Position numbers and translations under genes: made by a program. A stretch of DNA of 5,863 nucleotides, taken from contig JALQUY010000094.1 of NCBI GenBank assembly GCA_023260615.1, positions 1 through 5,863 of the forward strand, read 5' to 3'. This document shows, piece after piece, positions 1-5,184 of this stretch. Position 1 is the first letter of the stretch. Each line of letters opens with the position of its first letter. Under the pieces are notes generated by a model. The model was not told where the DNA came from and searched no databases. It was given only the letters and a program-made list of their open reading frames with translations. The stretch is from Schleiferiaceae bacterium. Its GTDB lineage: Bacteria; Bacteroidota; Bacteroidia; Flavobacteriales; Schleiferiaceae.

Positions 1-628
1 TGGGGCGGCCGTAGGTTTTTTGGACGCGCTGGTAAAGGCGGTGCAGGGCCTTGGCGAGGTTGGACGTGAAGGCACTGTGCGCTTGGCTGAAGGGCTGCGT
101 TTGGCCGTTCTGCCAGCGCCAACCGCTGTAGACCTCGGGCACGTGGCGCTGGAAGATGCGACCGCTGGGGTAGCAGCTGATTTCTTCGACGGGGTGGCCT
201 TGTACGACATAGGCGCAGAGGCCGGGCGCCAGGTTGAGGAGGTAGCGATCGTGGAGCGTGAAGAGTACGCCCGAAACGCTGGGTTGAGCCAAGAAGGCTT
301 GGATGACGACCCCGTGCGCATCGTCGGTGGCCGGGAGGCTTTGCGCCACTTGGAGGCAGGCGGCGGGTACGTCTGACAGGGGGATGCCGAGCAGCGTGAG
401 GAAGGCGCCGGCGGCCGCGGTTTCTTCGGTGTCTTCGGTGGCGGAGGAGCTTCGGACTGCGTAGAGGTCTGGGTGGCCGAGGCTGGCGGCCAAAGCGCTC
501 AGGTCGGGAAGGTGGCCGGAAAGCAGGTCCCGTGCGTGCAGCGATACAAAAGGCAGTCCCGGGAATCCTTCGTCGCGCAACCGGGCGAGGCCTTTGGCTT
601 TATTGCCAACGAAATCGGTCAAAACCAT
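1..628 (-). CDS. PEP synthase/PPDK-type ATP-binding protein, N-terminal fragment
   Basis: About 209 codons are visible from an ATG at 628; the C-terminus lies beyond the left edge. The translation resembles the PEP/pyruvate-binding (PPDK N-terminal, ATP-grasp) domain. It has a GNKAKGLARLRDEGFPGLPF segment (residues 8-27) at the nucleotide-binding N-terminus, the signature YAVRSSSATEDTEE (56-69) with the expected ATP-contacting Arg59, and VVIQAFLAQPSVSGVLFT (107-124), matching the family's 'VQ.MV....sGV.FT' block. Family members use ATP to phosphorylate a catalytic His and pass phosphate to pyruvate or, as in rifampin phosphotransferase, to a small molecule. The linker between the two blocks is much shorter than in PEP synthase, so this is a compact variant; the His and PEP-binding domains cannot be seen. 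The start overlaps the end of the UbiA-like gene by 10 bp, implying translational coupling. Family is fairly secure; the substrate is unknown. Confidence 0.75.
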   Translation of the reverse strand, partial: MVLTDFVGNKAKGLARLRDEGFPGLPFVSLHARDLLSGHLPDLSALAASLGHPDLYAVRSSSATEDTEETAAAGAFLTLLGIPLSDVPAACLQVAQSLPATDDAHGVVIQAFLAQPSVSGVLFTLHDRYLLNLAPGLCAYVVQGHPVEEISCYPSGRIFQRHVPEVYSGWRWQNGQTQPFSQAHSAFTSNLAKALHRLYQRVQKTYGRP

Positions 629-1485
629 AAGGCGGTTTGGCTGAGTACGTAGGCGATGACGGCGGCAAGTTGCAGGAGTTTGCTGGCACTTCGCGTGGGG
701 TTCCTGGCGTAGATCCATGCGCCGGCTAGGAGAATGCCTAAGCCCGCAGCGAGGAAGCCTCGGTTCAGGGGCATCCCGGTGGCGGCGAAAGCCCAAAGGG
801 CGAGCAGGGTGAGGGCCAGTACGATACCCACACTGCCCCAGGAGCCCACCCGCGAGGAATAGCTGTCGCGGTAGGTGGTTTCTTCGTCGGGGGCCAGGCA
901 TTTGCGCGCGACTTCAATTTGGGCCGTTAAAGCCCAAATGCCCCACCCGTGCATCCAAATGGCGGAAGGCCAATCGAGCGTTTGGGTCAGAGCGGCATAG
1001 GCGATCCATTGCAGGAGGAGCATTTGGCCCAGCATGACGACGTTGTACAGCCAAAAACGGGGCTTCAGCCAGGCCAAGGGGCCCACCTCGTAGCGCGCCA
1101 CGATGGAATAGAGCAGCAAGCCCGCAGAAAGCAGGCCGGAAAGGGGATCCAGCAGGGCGTGAATGCAGATGAAGACCCCACCGTTGGCATAGCCGAGCAC
1201 GGTGAGCTCCCGAAGGCTGACCAAGCCGCGCTGCACCGGTCGATCGGGATGGTGCACGTCATCCACTTCCTTGTCCCTGATCTCGTCAATAATGCGCGTG
1301 TGCAGCATGAAGGATAGGCCCGCCACGCCCAAGGCGACGTACTTCCAAAGGGGGATGTCGTAGTAGCCGGTCCACTCGAGTACGGCAAAGGTGGAGGCGA
1401 GCACCGCAGCCGTGGTGATGGTGAGAATACCGAGCGGGAAGCGCTCTTTTTGGTAGATCCAGAGACGTTTGGCGAGGCTGCTCAT
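619..1485 (-). CDS. UbiA-superfamily membrane prenyltransferase
   Basis: This 288-residue protein is the usual UbiA length and is rich in hydrophobic helices (roughly 17-37, 45-62, 97-112, 115-131, 143-165, 218-236, 241-259, 266-287). The first Asp-rich motif is clear: D67-x3-D71-x3-D75 within IIDEIRDKEVDD, followed by HHPDRPVQRG (79-87), the analogue of UbiA's 'NRPxRPIpsG'. This motif binds Mg2+ and the prenyl diphosphate. Where classical UbiA has DxxxD, this protein has EVARKCLAPDEE (191-202) then RDSYSSRVG (206-214), so the second motif is a variant. Family knowledge: UbiA enzymes attach an isoprenoid chain to an aromatic or polar acceptor in the membrane. The acceptor is not evident here. 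The start forms an ATGA overlap with the BtaA-like gene, and its end overlaps the PEP-synthase-like start, indicating one operon. Confident in the superfamily, not in the product. Confidence 0.85.
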   Translation of the reverse strand: MSSLAKRLWIYQKERFPLGILTITTAAVLASTFAVLEWTGYYDIPLWKYVALGVAGLSFMLHTRIIDEIRDKEVDDVHHPDRPVQRGLVSLRELTVLGYANGGVFICIHALLDPLSGLLSAGLLLYSIVARYEVGPLAWLKPRFWLYNVVMLGQMLLLQWIAYAALTQTLDWPSAIWMHGWGIWALTAQIEVARKCLAPDEETTYRDSYSSRVGSWGSVGIVLALTLLALWAFAATGMPLNRGFLAAGLGILLAGAWIYARNPTRSASKLLQLAAVIAYVLSQTALWF

Positions 1486-2426
1486 TGTTTTTGATAGGCG
1501 TGAAAGCTGTGGTAAAAAGGTACGCGGTCTGGCGTTTGGATGTCTAGTCTAGTCCAGCCTTCCTGGAAAAATGCTGGGACTGGGGTTGCATAGCGATGGT
1601 CCCAAAAAACGAACGAGGAGCCCGACGTGCAGGCCTGATCAACGGCATGGAAGAAGCGGGGAATTTGAGGTTCGGGATAGCTTTCCAAGATGTCCGAAGC
1701 GTGGATGAAGCGCTTGTCCGGCTTGAGGGCTTGCAATGCGGGCTGAAGGGCCTCTTGGTGCAGGTGCAAACGCCCTTTCGGGGTGAAGGAAGGATCTTCG
1801 AGGTAGGGCAAAACGCTATGGGCATGCGTGCCGTACAGCAGGTAGTCGAGGTAGGGGTTGGCGCTCAAGAGGGTTTGGCCCAAAATCCGCTCAAAGGAGG
1901 CATAGTAAGTAGGTGGCAGTTTTTGCCGCCCTTCCGTGTCCACCAGCCCTTGATGCCGGGCATTTTTATCGACCTTATTGGGGTTGAAAAGGAAGGCGAT
2001 ACTCGTGCGCCACATCCAGGAGGTCCAGTGTTGGTGGAGGTAGTTCACTTGATCGGTGGGGCTCGTTTGCTGCGCAAGGCCTTCGCGGTGACGGCCCAAA
2101 ATCATCCAAGGCAAGACCCGTTGGCTAAAGATGCGCAAGTAGCCCTCCAGCTTTCCGTCGTGCAGCAGTCCCTTGGAACGGCGTGCACTCCCATACCCGA
2201 ATAGCTGGTCGCGCTGTGCATGATGCAGGGCGTCCAGCTTGGCGTGAATGTGCTGAAGCTGATTGGCCTCGGTGTCGTAGGCGTGAACGGAGGGCAGGCC
2301 CTTTTGAAGCAGCTCCAGGGCGTGGTCCCCGCCTGAGGCGACCATGTGCACGTGGTTCGGGCAGCTGCGTTGCCACACCTCCCACAAGAGGTTGGGATCT
2401 TCCCAGGATTGTGCGTAGTGGACCAT
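1482..2426 (-). CDS. BtaA-like (DUF3419) SAM 3-amino-3-carboxypropyl transferase
   Basis: The 314-residue protein (from ATG 2426) shows DUF3419/BtaA hallmarks. These are YAQSWEDPNLL (4-14), matching the family's 'Y.q.WEDp' opening; a SAM-binding glycine-type loop VHMVASGGDHALELL (26-40); an acidic end to the next strand, AYDTEANQLQHI (49-60) with D51; a later SDILESYP (244-251); and FVFWDHRYATP (272-282). BtaA transfers the 3-amino-3-carboxypropyl group of SAM to diacylglycerol in betaine-lipid synthesis; the acceptor here may differ. It is first in a coupled operon with UbiA-like and PEP-synthase-like genes; no BtaB N-methyltransferase is in view. Start choice: the frame stays open to an ATG at 2561, but that lies inside the divergent tRNA-Leu, and the extra 45 residues are very basic and contain the tRNA promoter. 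ATG 2426 has a promoter-like box four bases upstream. A TTG at 2444 is also possible, as family members usually carry some residues before the WED motif. Confidence 0.75.
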   Translation of the reverse strand: MVHYAQSWEDPNLLWEVWQRSCPNHVHMVASGGDHALELLQKGLPSVHAYDTEANQLQHIHAKLDALHHAQRDQLFGYGSARRSKGLLHDGKLEGYLRIFSQRVLPWMILGRHREGLAQQTSPTDQVNYLHQHWTSWMWRTSIAFLFNPNKVDKNARHQGLVDTEGRQKLPPTYYASFERILGQTLLSANPYLDYLLYGTHAHSVLPYLEDPSFTPKGRLHLHQEALQPALQALKPDKRFIHASDILESYPEPQIPRFFHAVDQACTSGSSFVFWDHRYATPVPAFFQEGWTRLDIQTPDRVPFYHSFHAYQKQ

Positions 2427-2430
2427 GTCC

Positions 2431-2438
2431 GAAATGTA
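2431..2438 (-). promoter_or_regulatory. -7 box for the BtaA-like operon
   Basis: On the minus strand TACATTTC matches TAnnTTTG at five of six fixed positions and ends four bases before ATG 2426. A T-run, TTTT, lies 18 bp upstream where a TTTG/TTG -33 element is expected. If used, transcription would begin at or next to the ATG. Confidence 0.4.
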
Positions 2439-2517
2439 GCCCAATCTTTTTGGCGTAAAAAAGCGGTTTCGTCCAAATTGCGCTCGAGTCTTTACGGATT
2501 TTCGCCGTGCCGCGTTG

Positions 2518-2525
2518 TACTTTTG
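2518..2525 (+). promoter_or_regulatory. -7 box of the tRNA-Leu promoter
   Basis: TACTTTTG is a perfect match to the Bacteroidota -7 element TAnnTTTG. It ends ten bases before the mature tRNA 5' end, so transcription would start about five or six bases ahead of the tRNA. A TTTA at 2491-2494, 23 bp upstream, is the only candidate -33 element and is weak. Confidence 0.65.
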
Positions 2526-2535
2526 AGCCCTGCTT

Positions 2536-2621
2536 GTCCGAGTGGTGAAATAGGTAGACACGAGGGACTTAAAATCCCTTCTTCAGCAATGGAGGTGCGG
2601 GTTCGATTCCCGCCTCGGGCA
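2536..2621 (+). tRNA. tRNA-Leu (anticodon UAA)
   Basis: An 86-nt class II tRNA folds by eye. The acceptor stem is GTCCGAG (2536-2542) with CTCGGGC (2614-2620), including one U-G pair. The D-arm is GTG/CAC with an AGG-containing loop. The anticodon stem is AGGGA/TCCCT around the loop CTTAAAA, which puts anticodon TAA at 2570-2572. A long variable arm has CTTC paired with GGAG, and the T-arm is GCGGG-TTCGATT-CCCGC (2597-2613). The discriminator is A (2621), as in leucine tRNAs. The 3' CCA is not encoded (CAG follows). The long variable arm, UAA anticodon and overall similarity to bacterial tRNA-Leu(UAA) make the identity secure. It reads UUA and, with wobble, UUG codons. Confidence 0.97.
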
Positions 2622-2624
2622 CAG

Positions 2625-2632
2625 TAACTTAG
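2625..2632 (+). promoter_or_regulatory. -7 box for the 2637 exported-protein gene
   Basis: TAACTTAG matches TAnnTTTG at five of six fixed positions and ends four bases before ATG 2637. A TTCG in the tRNA T-loop (2602-2605) sits 19 bp upstream, at the right distance for a degenerate -33 TTTG, so part of this promoter would be the tRNA gene itself. Suggestive rather than proven. Confidence 0.4.
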
Positions 2633-2673
2633 AGGCATGCAAACCGTTCTGCGGAGGTCATGCCTCTTTTTTT
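2631..2673 (+). terminator. Rho-independent terminator of tRNA-Leu
   Basis: AGAGGCATG (2631-2639) and CATGCCTCT (2659-2667) form a perfect 9-bp inverted repeat with a 19-nt loop, which may hold a small CCG/CGG inner stem. The second arm runs directly into seven T's (2667-2673). It begins nine bases after the tRNA 3' end, the expected place for a tRNA terminator. It overlaps the start codon and signal-peptide codons of the next gene. The T-run also encodes Phe codons, and the loop is long, so some caution is due. Confidence 0.55.
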
Positions 2674-3911
2674 ATGCCCTCTTTGCGGCGGCATCCGCTT
2701 CCGCCCAGCTTACCGCCACCAGCACGCTGCGGTCCTTCCACAGCTACGACCCTGGCTTTTACGGGAATGGCAGGGATCGAGGGTGCATTGTGGGGAATGA
2801 TACCACGGATGAATGGGTGTTTGGCGCTTTGGGCTATCTGCGCAACACCGAGTTTTTTCACCCCATGGAGGAGGGCCGAACGCTTTTCGGCAGCCAAGCC
2901 CTCGCCTATTGGCACAGTGGCTACGACCAGAAAACCTATTTGGAACTGGGCGGACTGGTCAACGTCCCCTTTGGCGGCAAAACCCAGCTCTATCCCCATG
3001 TGGCGGTCGTTCACAACATCAACCACGTGAATGTCTTGCGCTTTGGCACTTTGAGCAATCCAGGACACGATTTGCCGGAGCCCCTTTACAATCCCGGCCG
3101 GCGCTACACGCAGCCCGTGGAATACGGCTTCCAGTACATTTCTCCCTACACCGATGCCTGGATCCATTGGGAGCAGGCTACGTCCTACGGCAGTTTGCAA
3201 AAAGAGTCCTTCACGGTGGGTTGGAACCAAAACAATTTTCGGGGCCAAATTGGGTTTGGGCCCTATTCCGAAGGTCCACTGTTGAGCTACCGGTCCCACC
3301 TGTATGTCAATTCGCGCTTCTATGCCCTCTACCACCATGTGGGGGGGCAGATTGACAATGCGCCCCCGCAGCCCACAGGTAACCGTATCCAGACGGGGGT
3401 CGATATCTACATTATGCCGGATTTGTTCGGGCAAAAACGTGCACCCAAGGGGCAGCGGTCTGCGGAAGTTTGGCGCCTAACCTTGCCTACCTACGGGTAC
3501 ACGCTTCTGCGCTACGATGATCCCTTGCAAGCTTTTGGGCCGGTCAAGGTGGGCTATGGCCAGATGCATAGTCTAGCAGAATCCATCCTGGGATTCACGG
3601 TCAAGGCCGGGTATTGGCAGGGGAATTCGTGGATTTCCCCGCTGGGCCAAGGCCTCTACCAAAGTTTGAATCCGGAGGATGCCGCCGTGCCTTTTCAAGC
3701 TAGTCGGCGGATGTTGATGCTTTCGGCGCAAAGAGAATGGCAAAGTATGGGACTTCGGTACGATGCCTACTACGATGTGGACCTCGGAAAATGGTCCACG
3801 GCCTTTACGTTGAATATGGCCCTCAAAGAGCGCCGCAAACGCTTAGTGGCCTCCCACGCGGTACATCAGCCCCAAGCCCGCAATGGCGTGGTTGAAATAG
3901 AAGCGTCCTAG
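2637..3911 (+). CDS. Exported protein, probable outer-membrane beta-barrel, unknown function
   Basis: This 424-residue protein has a clear signal peptide: Arg6-Arg7, a hydrophobic core CLFFYALFAAASASA, and likely cleavage at ASA-Q24. The mature chain alternates polar and aromatic/hydrophobic residues in beta-strand fashion (for example AYWHSGYDQKTYLELGGLV, then TVGWNQNNFRGQIGFGPY), which suggests an outer-membrane barrel or surface beta-protein. A segment that looks constrained is FGTLSNPGHDLPEPLYNPGR followed by RYTQPVEYGFQ (136-165), with WIHWEQ at 175-180. I do not recognise a named family or an enzymatic motif. The ATG at 2637 is the only start that keeps the signal peptide. It lies 15 bases after the tRNA, inside the tRNA terminator hairpin. 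Barrel-like sequence ends near FTLNMALKERRKR; the last 22 residues (403-424) are polar and are encoded antisense to the 3' end of the convergent gene. Confidence 0.85.
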   Translation: MQTVLRRSCLFFYALFAAASASAQLTATSTLRSFHSYDPGFYGNGRDRGCIVGNDTTDEWVFGALGYLRNTEFFHPMEEGRTLFGSQALAYWHSGYDQKTYLELGGLVNVPFGGKTQLYPHVAVVHNINHVNVLRFGTLSNPGHDLPEPLYNPGRRYTQPVEYGFQYISPYTDAWIHWEQATSYGSLQKESFTVGWNQNNFRGQIGFGPYSEGPLLSYRSHLYVNSRFYALYHHVGGQIDNAPPQPTGNRIQTGVDIYIMPDLFGQKRAPKGQRSAEVWRLTLPTYGYTLLRYDDPLQAFGPVKVGYGQMHSLAESILGFTVKAGYWQGNSWISPLGQGLYQSLNPEDAAVPFQASRRMLMLSAQREWQSMGLRYDAYYDVDLGKWSTAFTLNMALKERRKRLVASHAVHQPQARNGVVEIEAS

Positions 3912-4271
3912 CCACTGTGGCGTGAAGGCGTAGGTCAGTGTGTAGTTTCCACCGAGGATGACGCCCCCCTCCGCGCCGTCGATGGGATGCAGCCAGGCTC
4001 CCGTGAGTTCGTTAATGCCTTGGTATCCGCTGAGCATGCCTATTTGCAGACCGGACGTCCATTTTTCCGAATGCTGGTAGGCCCATTCGCCCCCAAGCAT
4101 AAAGGATAGCTGGTGCCAGGAGTGGAAATAGCCGAGTTCGAGCTGAATTTTTGGCTGAAACTGCGCGTACAGGCCACGAGAGAGGAGGCAGGCCATGAGG
4201 CAAAAGAGGGGGACATTCGTACAGGATAAAACTAGCGACTTCCCGCATGTGATTGGTATATTCGCCCTCAT
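3843..4271 (-). CDS. Small exported beta-strand-rich protein, unknown function
   Basis: This 142-residue protein has an N-terminal signal peptide: Lys11, then hydrophobic SLVLSCTNVPLFCLMACLLS, with likely cleavage at GLYA36-Q37. The mature part (about 106 residues) has strand-like stretches such as IQLELGYFHSW, LSFMLGGEWAYQ, GLQIGMLSGYQ, GGVILGGNYTLTYAF and FYFNHAIAGLGLMYRVGG. They fit a small outer-membrane barrel or a lone periplasmic beta-protein. No family is recognised. ATG 4271 is preferred because the internal Met26 (4196) would leave a signal peptide of only about ten residues. A promoter-like box lies five bases before 4271. It converges on, and overlaps by 69 bp, the 2637-3911 gene; the codons of the two strands are in register, so its TAA stop is a Leu TTA codon on the other strand. 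Its start codon overlaps that of the divergent gene at 4270. Confidence 0.7.
   Translation of the reverse strand: MRANIPITCGKSLVLSCTNVPLFCLMACLLSRGLYAQFQPKIQLELGYFHSWHQLSFMLGGEWAYQHSEKWTSGLQIGMLSGYQGINELTGAWLHPIDGAEGGVILGGNYTLTYAFTPQWLGRFYFNHAIAGLGLMYRVGGH
4257..4264 (+). promoter_or_regulatory. -7 box for the 4270 gene
   Basis: TATATTCG matches TAnnTTTG at five of six fixed positions and ends five bases before ATG 4270. No convincing -33 TTG is seen. It lies within the signal-peptide codons of the opposite gene. Confidence 0.35.
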
Positions 4272-4542
4272 GCAAGCAGATTTACGTATTCTTTCGTTGT
4301 ACTTCCGGGGGTTGTTCTATTCCTATGACAATCCTAAGTGGGGCATTCGGACTAAACAGAGCTTGCTGATTCAAACGTTGGTGCAGCGCCGAATGCTCGC
4401 ACCGCATCCGCTAGGTGAAGATCGATTAATCCTAACGCTCCGAGGAGAGCGCTATGCGAAAGACATCGTACACAAAATCTTGCGCCCGGTTATTTGGGTG
4501 ATTGTATCCTGGTTGCTGATTATACTCTACTACCGTCCATGA
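4270..4542 (+). CDS. Small winged-helix-like protein with C-terminal membrane anchor
   Basis: This 90-residue basic protein ends in a transmembrane segment (PVIWVIVSWLLIILYY, 73-88). Before it, TKQSLLIQTLVQRRMLA (28-44) could be the helices and DRLILTLRGERYAKDIVHKI (51-70) the wing and final helix of a winged-helix fold; 'LTxxGexY' is a common wing ending. This is pattern-based, not a firm family match. If right, it would be a membrane-tethered DNA-binding or protein-interaction module. The frame is open further upstream to an ATG at 4195, but those 25 codons are antisense to the other gene's signal peptide, and a promoter-like box precedes 4270, so 4270 is preferred. The gene is visibly AT-richer than its neighbours (about 49% G+C by hand count over 4281-4500). 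Its TGA overlaps the next ATG (ATGA), so it is coupled to the exported protein downstream. Confidence 0.65.
   Translation: MQADLRILSLYFRGLFYSYDNPKWGIRTKQSLLIQTLVQRRMLAPHPLGEDRLILTLRGERYAKDIVHKILRPVIWVIVSWLLIILYYRP
4277..4284 (-). promoter_or_regulatory. -7 box for the 4271 minus-strand gene
   Basis: On the minus strand TAAATCTG matches TAnnTTTG at five of six fixed positions and ends five bases before ATG 4271. No convincing -33 element is visible. It lies inside codons 3-5 of the divergent 4270 gene. Confidence 0.35.
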
Positions 4543-5144
4543 GGAAGGAACTTTTCGTTCTTTTTCTGGCGGGTACTCTTGCAGCTCAGGGCCAAGCACT
4601 GTGGCTAGAGTCCGGCTACAAACAGGAGTTGGCAAAGCACACGGCCCTGTCAGTGGATGTGGCTTGGCGGGGACGCCCGTCACAGCAAGGGCGCGCATTT
4701 GTGGATGTGGAGCTCGACCGAACATTTGGAAAGCACGTCTTTGCCTTCTACGAATGCCGCGTGAATCTTTGGGGAACACAAGCGCGAAACACCTACGGCC
4801 TGGGAGTAGAAGAGTCCCTAAAATGGAAGGGCACAAAGCTTTTCACGCTGGATTATTCCTGGCGCTACCACGACGACGACCGTGAATTCCGTCAATCCTT
4901 CGGGGTGGATCGAAAATTTGACCGCTGGAAACCCAAACTGGAAGTGGAAACCTGGTACCGCCCTTGGGATTCCAGAGGTATTCGCCGAAAGCTGCGCGCC
5001 TCTGCAGGGCTCCAGTACAACGCCAAAGGTCCTGGCAAATGGGAAGCCGGCGTTTTGCGTCAAAACGACTACAGTCGGAAGGGAAATTTCCAATCGTCCG
5101 AATGGGCGCTCTACCTGGAATTCCAGTGGCGTTTGCCCGGCTAA
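4539..5144 (+). CDS. Exported beta-strand-rich protein, possibly DUF2490-like
   Basis: This 201-residue protein has a short clean signal peptide, MRKELFVLFLAGTLAAQGQA, cleaved at either TLAA-Q17 or GQA-L21. The mature sequence is a chain of amphipathic strands typical of a small outer-membrane barrel: ALWLESGYKQEL, ALSVDVAWRG, AFVDVELDRTF, HVFAFYECRVNLWG, TLDYSWRYHDDD, PKLEVETWYRP, KLRASAGLQYN and ALYLEFQWRLPG ending near the C-terminus. Length and the opening 'W.e.....L.....l....' pattern recall DUF2490 proteins, but I cannot confirm this. ATG 4539 is chosen over an upstream in-frame ATG at 4494 because it gives a proper signal peptide and an ATGA overlap with the winged-helix-like gene. It has no good promoter box of its own, as expected for a coupled second gene. 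Confidence 0.8.
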   Translation: MRKELFVLFLAGTLAAQGQALWLESGYKQELAKHTALSVDVAWRGRPSQQGRAFVDVELDRTFGKHVFAFYECRVNLWGTQARNTYGLGVEESLKWKGTKLFTLDYSWRYHDDDREFRQSFGVDRKFDRWKPKLEVETWYRPWDSRGIRRKLRASAGLQYNAKGPGKWEAGVLRQNDYSRKGNFQSSEWALYLEFQWRLPG

Positions 5145-5184
5145 AAGGTCCGTCAGTCCCGGGCGTTCGCCCTATCTTTAGGGC
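5135..5184 (+). promoter_or_regulatory. Overlapping inverted repeats before the secreted-protein gene
   Basis: Four short complementary arms follow each other: GCCCGG (5135-5140), CCGGGC (5159-5164), GCCC (5169-5172) and TAGGGC (5179-5184). They allow three alternative hairpins: arms 1:2, arms 2:3 (GGGC-GTTC-GCCC, 5161-5172) and arms 3:4 (GCCCTA-TCTT-TAGGGC, 5169-5184). The last is a perfect 6-bp stem ending one base before the ATG. The 2:3 hairpin followed by TATCTTT could be a weak terminator of the 4270-5144 genes. The 3:4 repeat encloses the promoter-like box and might instead be an operator. Function is inferred only. Confidence 0.35.
5173..5180 (+). promoter_or_regulatory. -7 box for the 5185 secreted-protein gene
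   Basis: TATCTTTA matches TAnnTTTG except for the final base and ends four bases before ATG 5185. No TTG lies at the expected -33 distance. It sits at the centre of the 16-bp inverted repeat 5169-5184. Confidence 0.4.

Noticed and set aside
20..376. Plus-strand reading frame of 118 codons
   Set aside because: It is antisense to the PEP-synthase-like domain, whose conserved VRSS and SGVLFT blocks show that the minus strand is the coding one.
1596..2204. Plus-strand reading frame of 202 codons
   Set aside because: It is antisense to the BtaA-like gene and shows no domain, signal peptide or promoter of its own.
2658..3434. Minus-strand reading frame of 258 codons
   Set aside because: It is antisense to the exported protein with a clean signal peptide and beta-strand pattern; long antisense frames are common at this base composition.
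3911..3921. Short palindrome GCCACTGTGGC just after the 2637-3911 gene, considered as a terminator
   Set aside because: It leaves a one-base loop (or only a three-pair stem), has no following T-run, and lies inside the minus-strand gene.
4195..4269. Longer start (ATG 4195) for the winged-helix-like gene
   Set aside because: The extra 25 codons are antisense to the opposite gene's signal peptide and have no promoter-like box; ATG 4270 does.
4494..4538. Longer start (ATG 4494) for the 4539 exported protein
   Set aside because: It would put 15 residues ahead of a complete signal peptide and lose the ATGA coupling.
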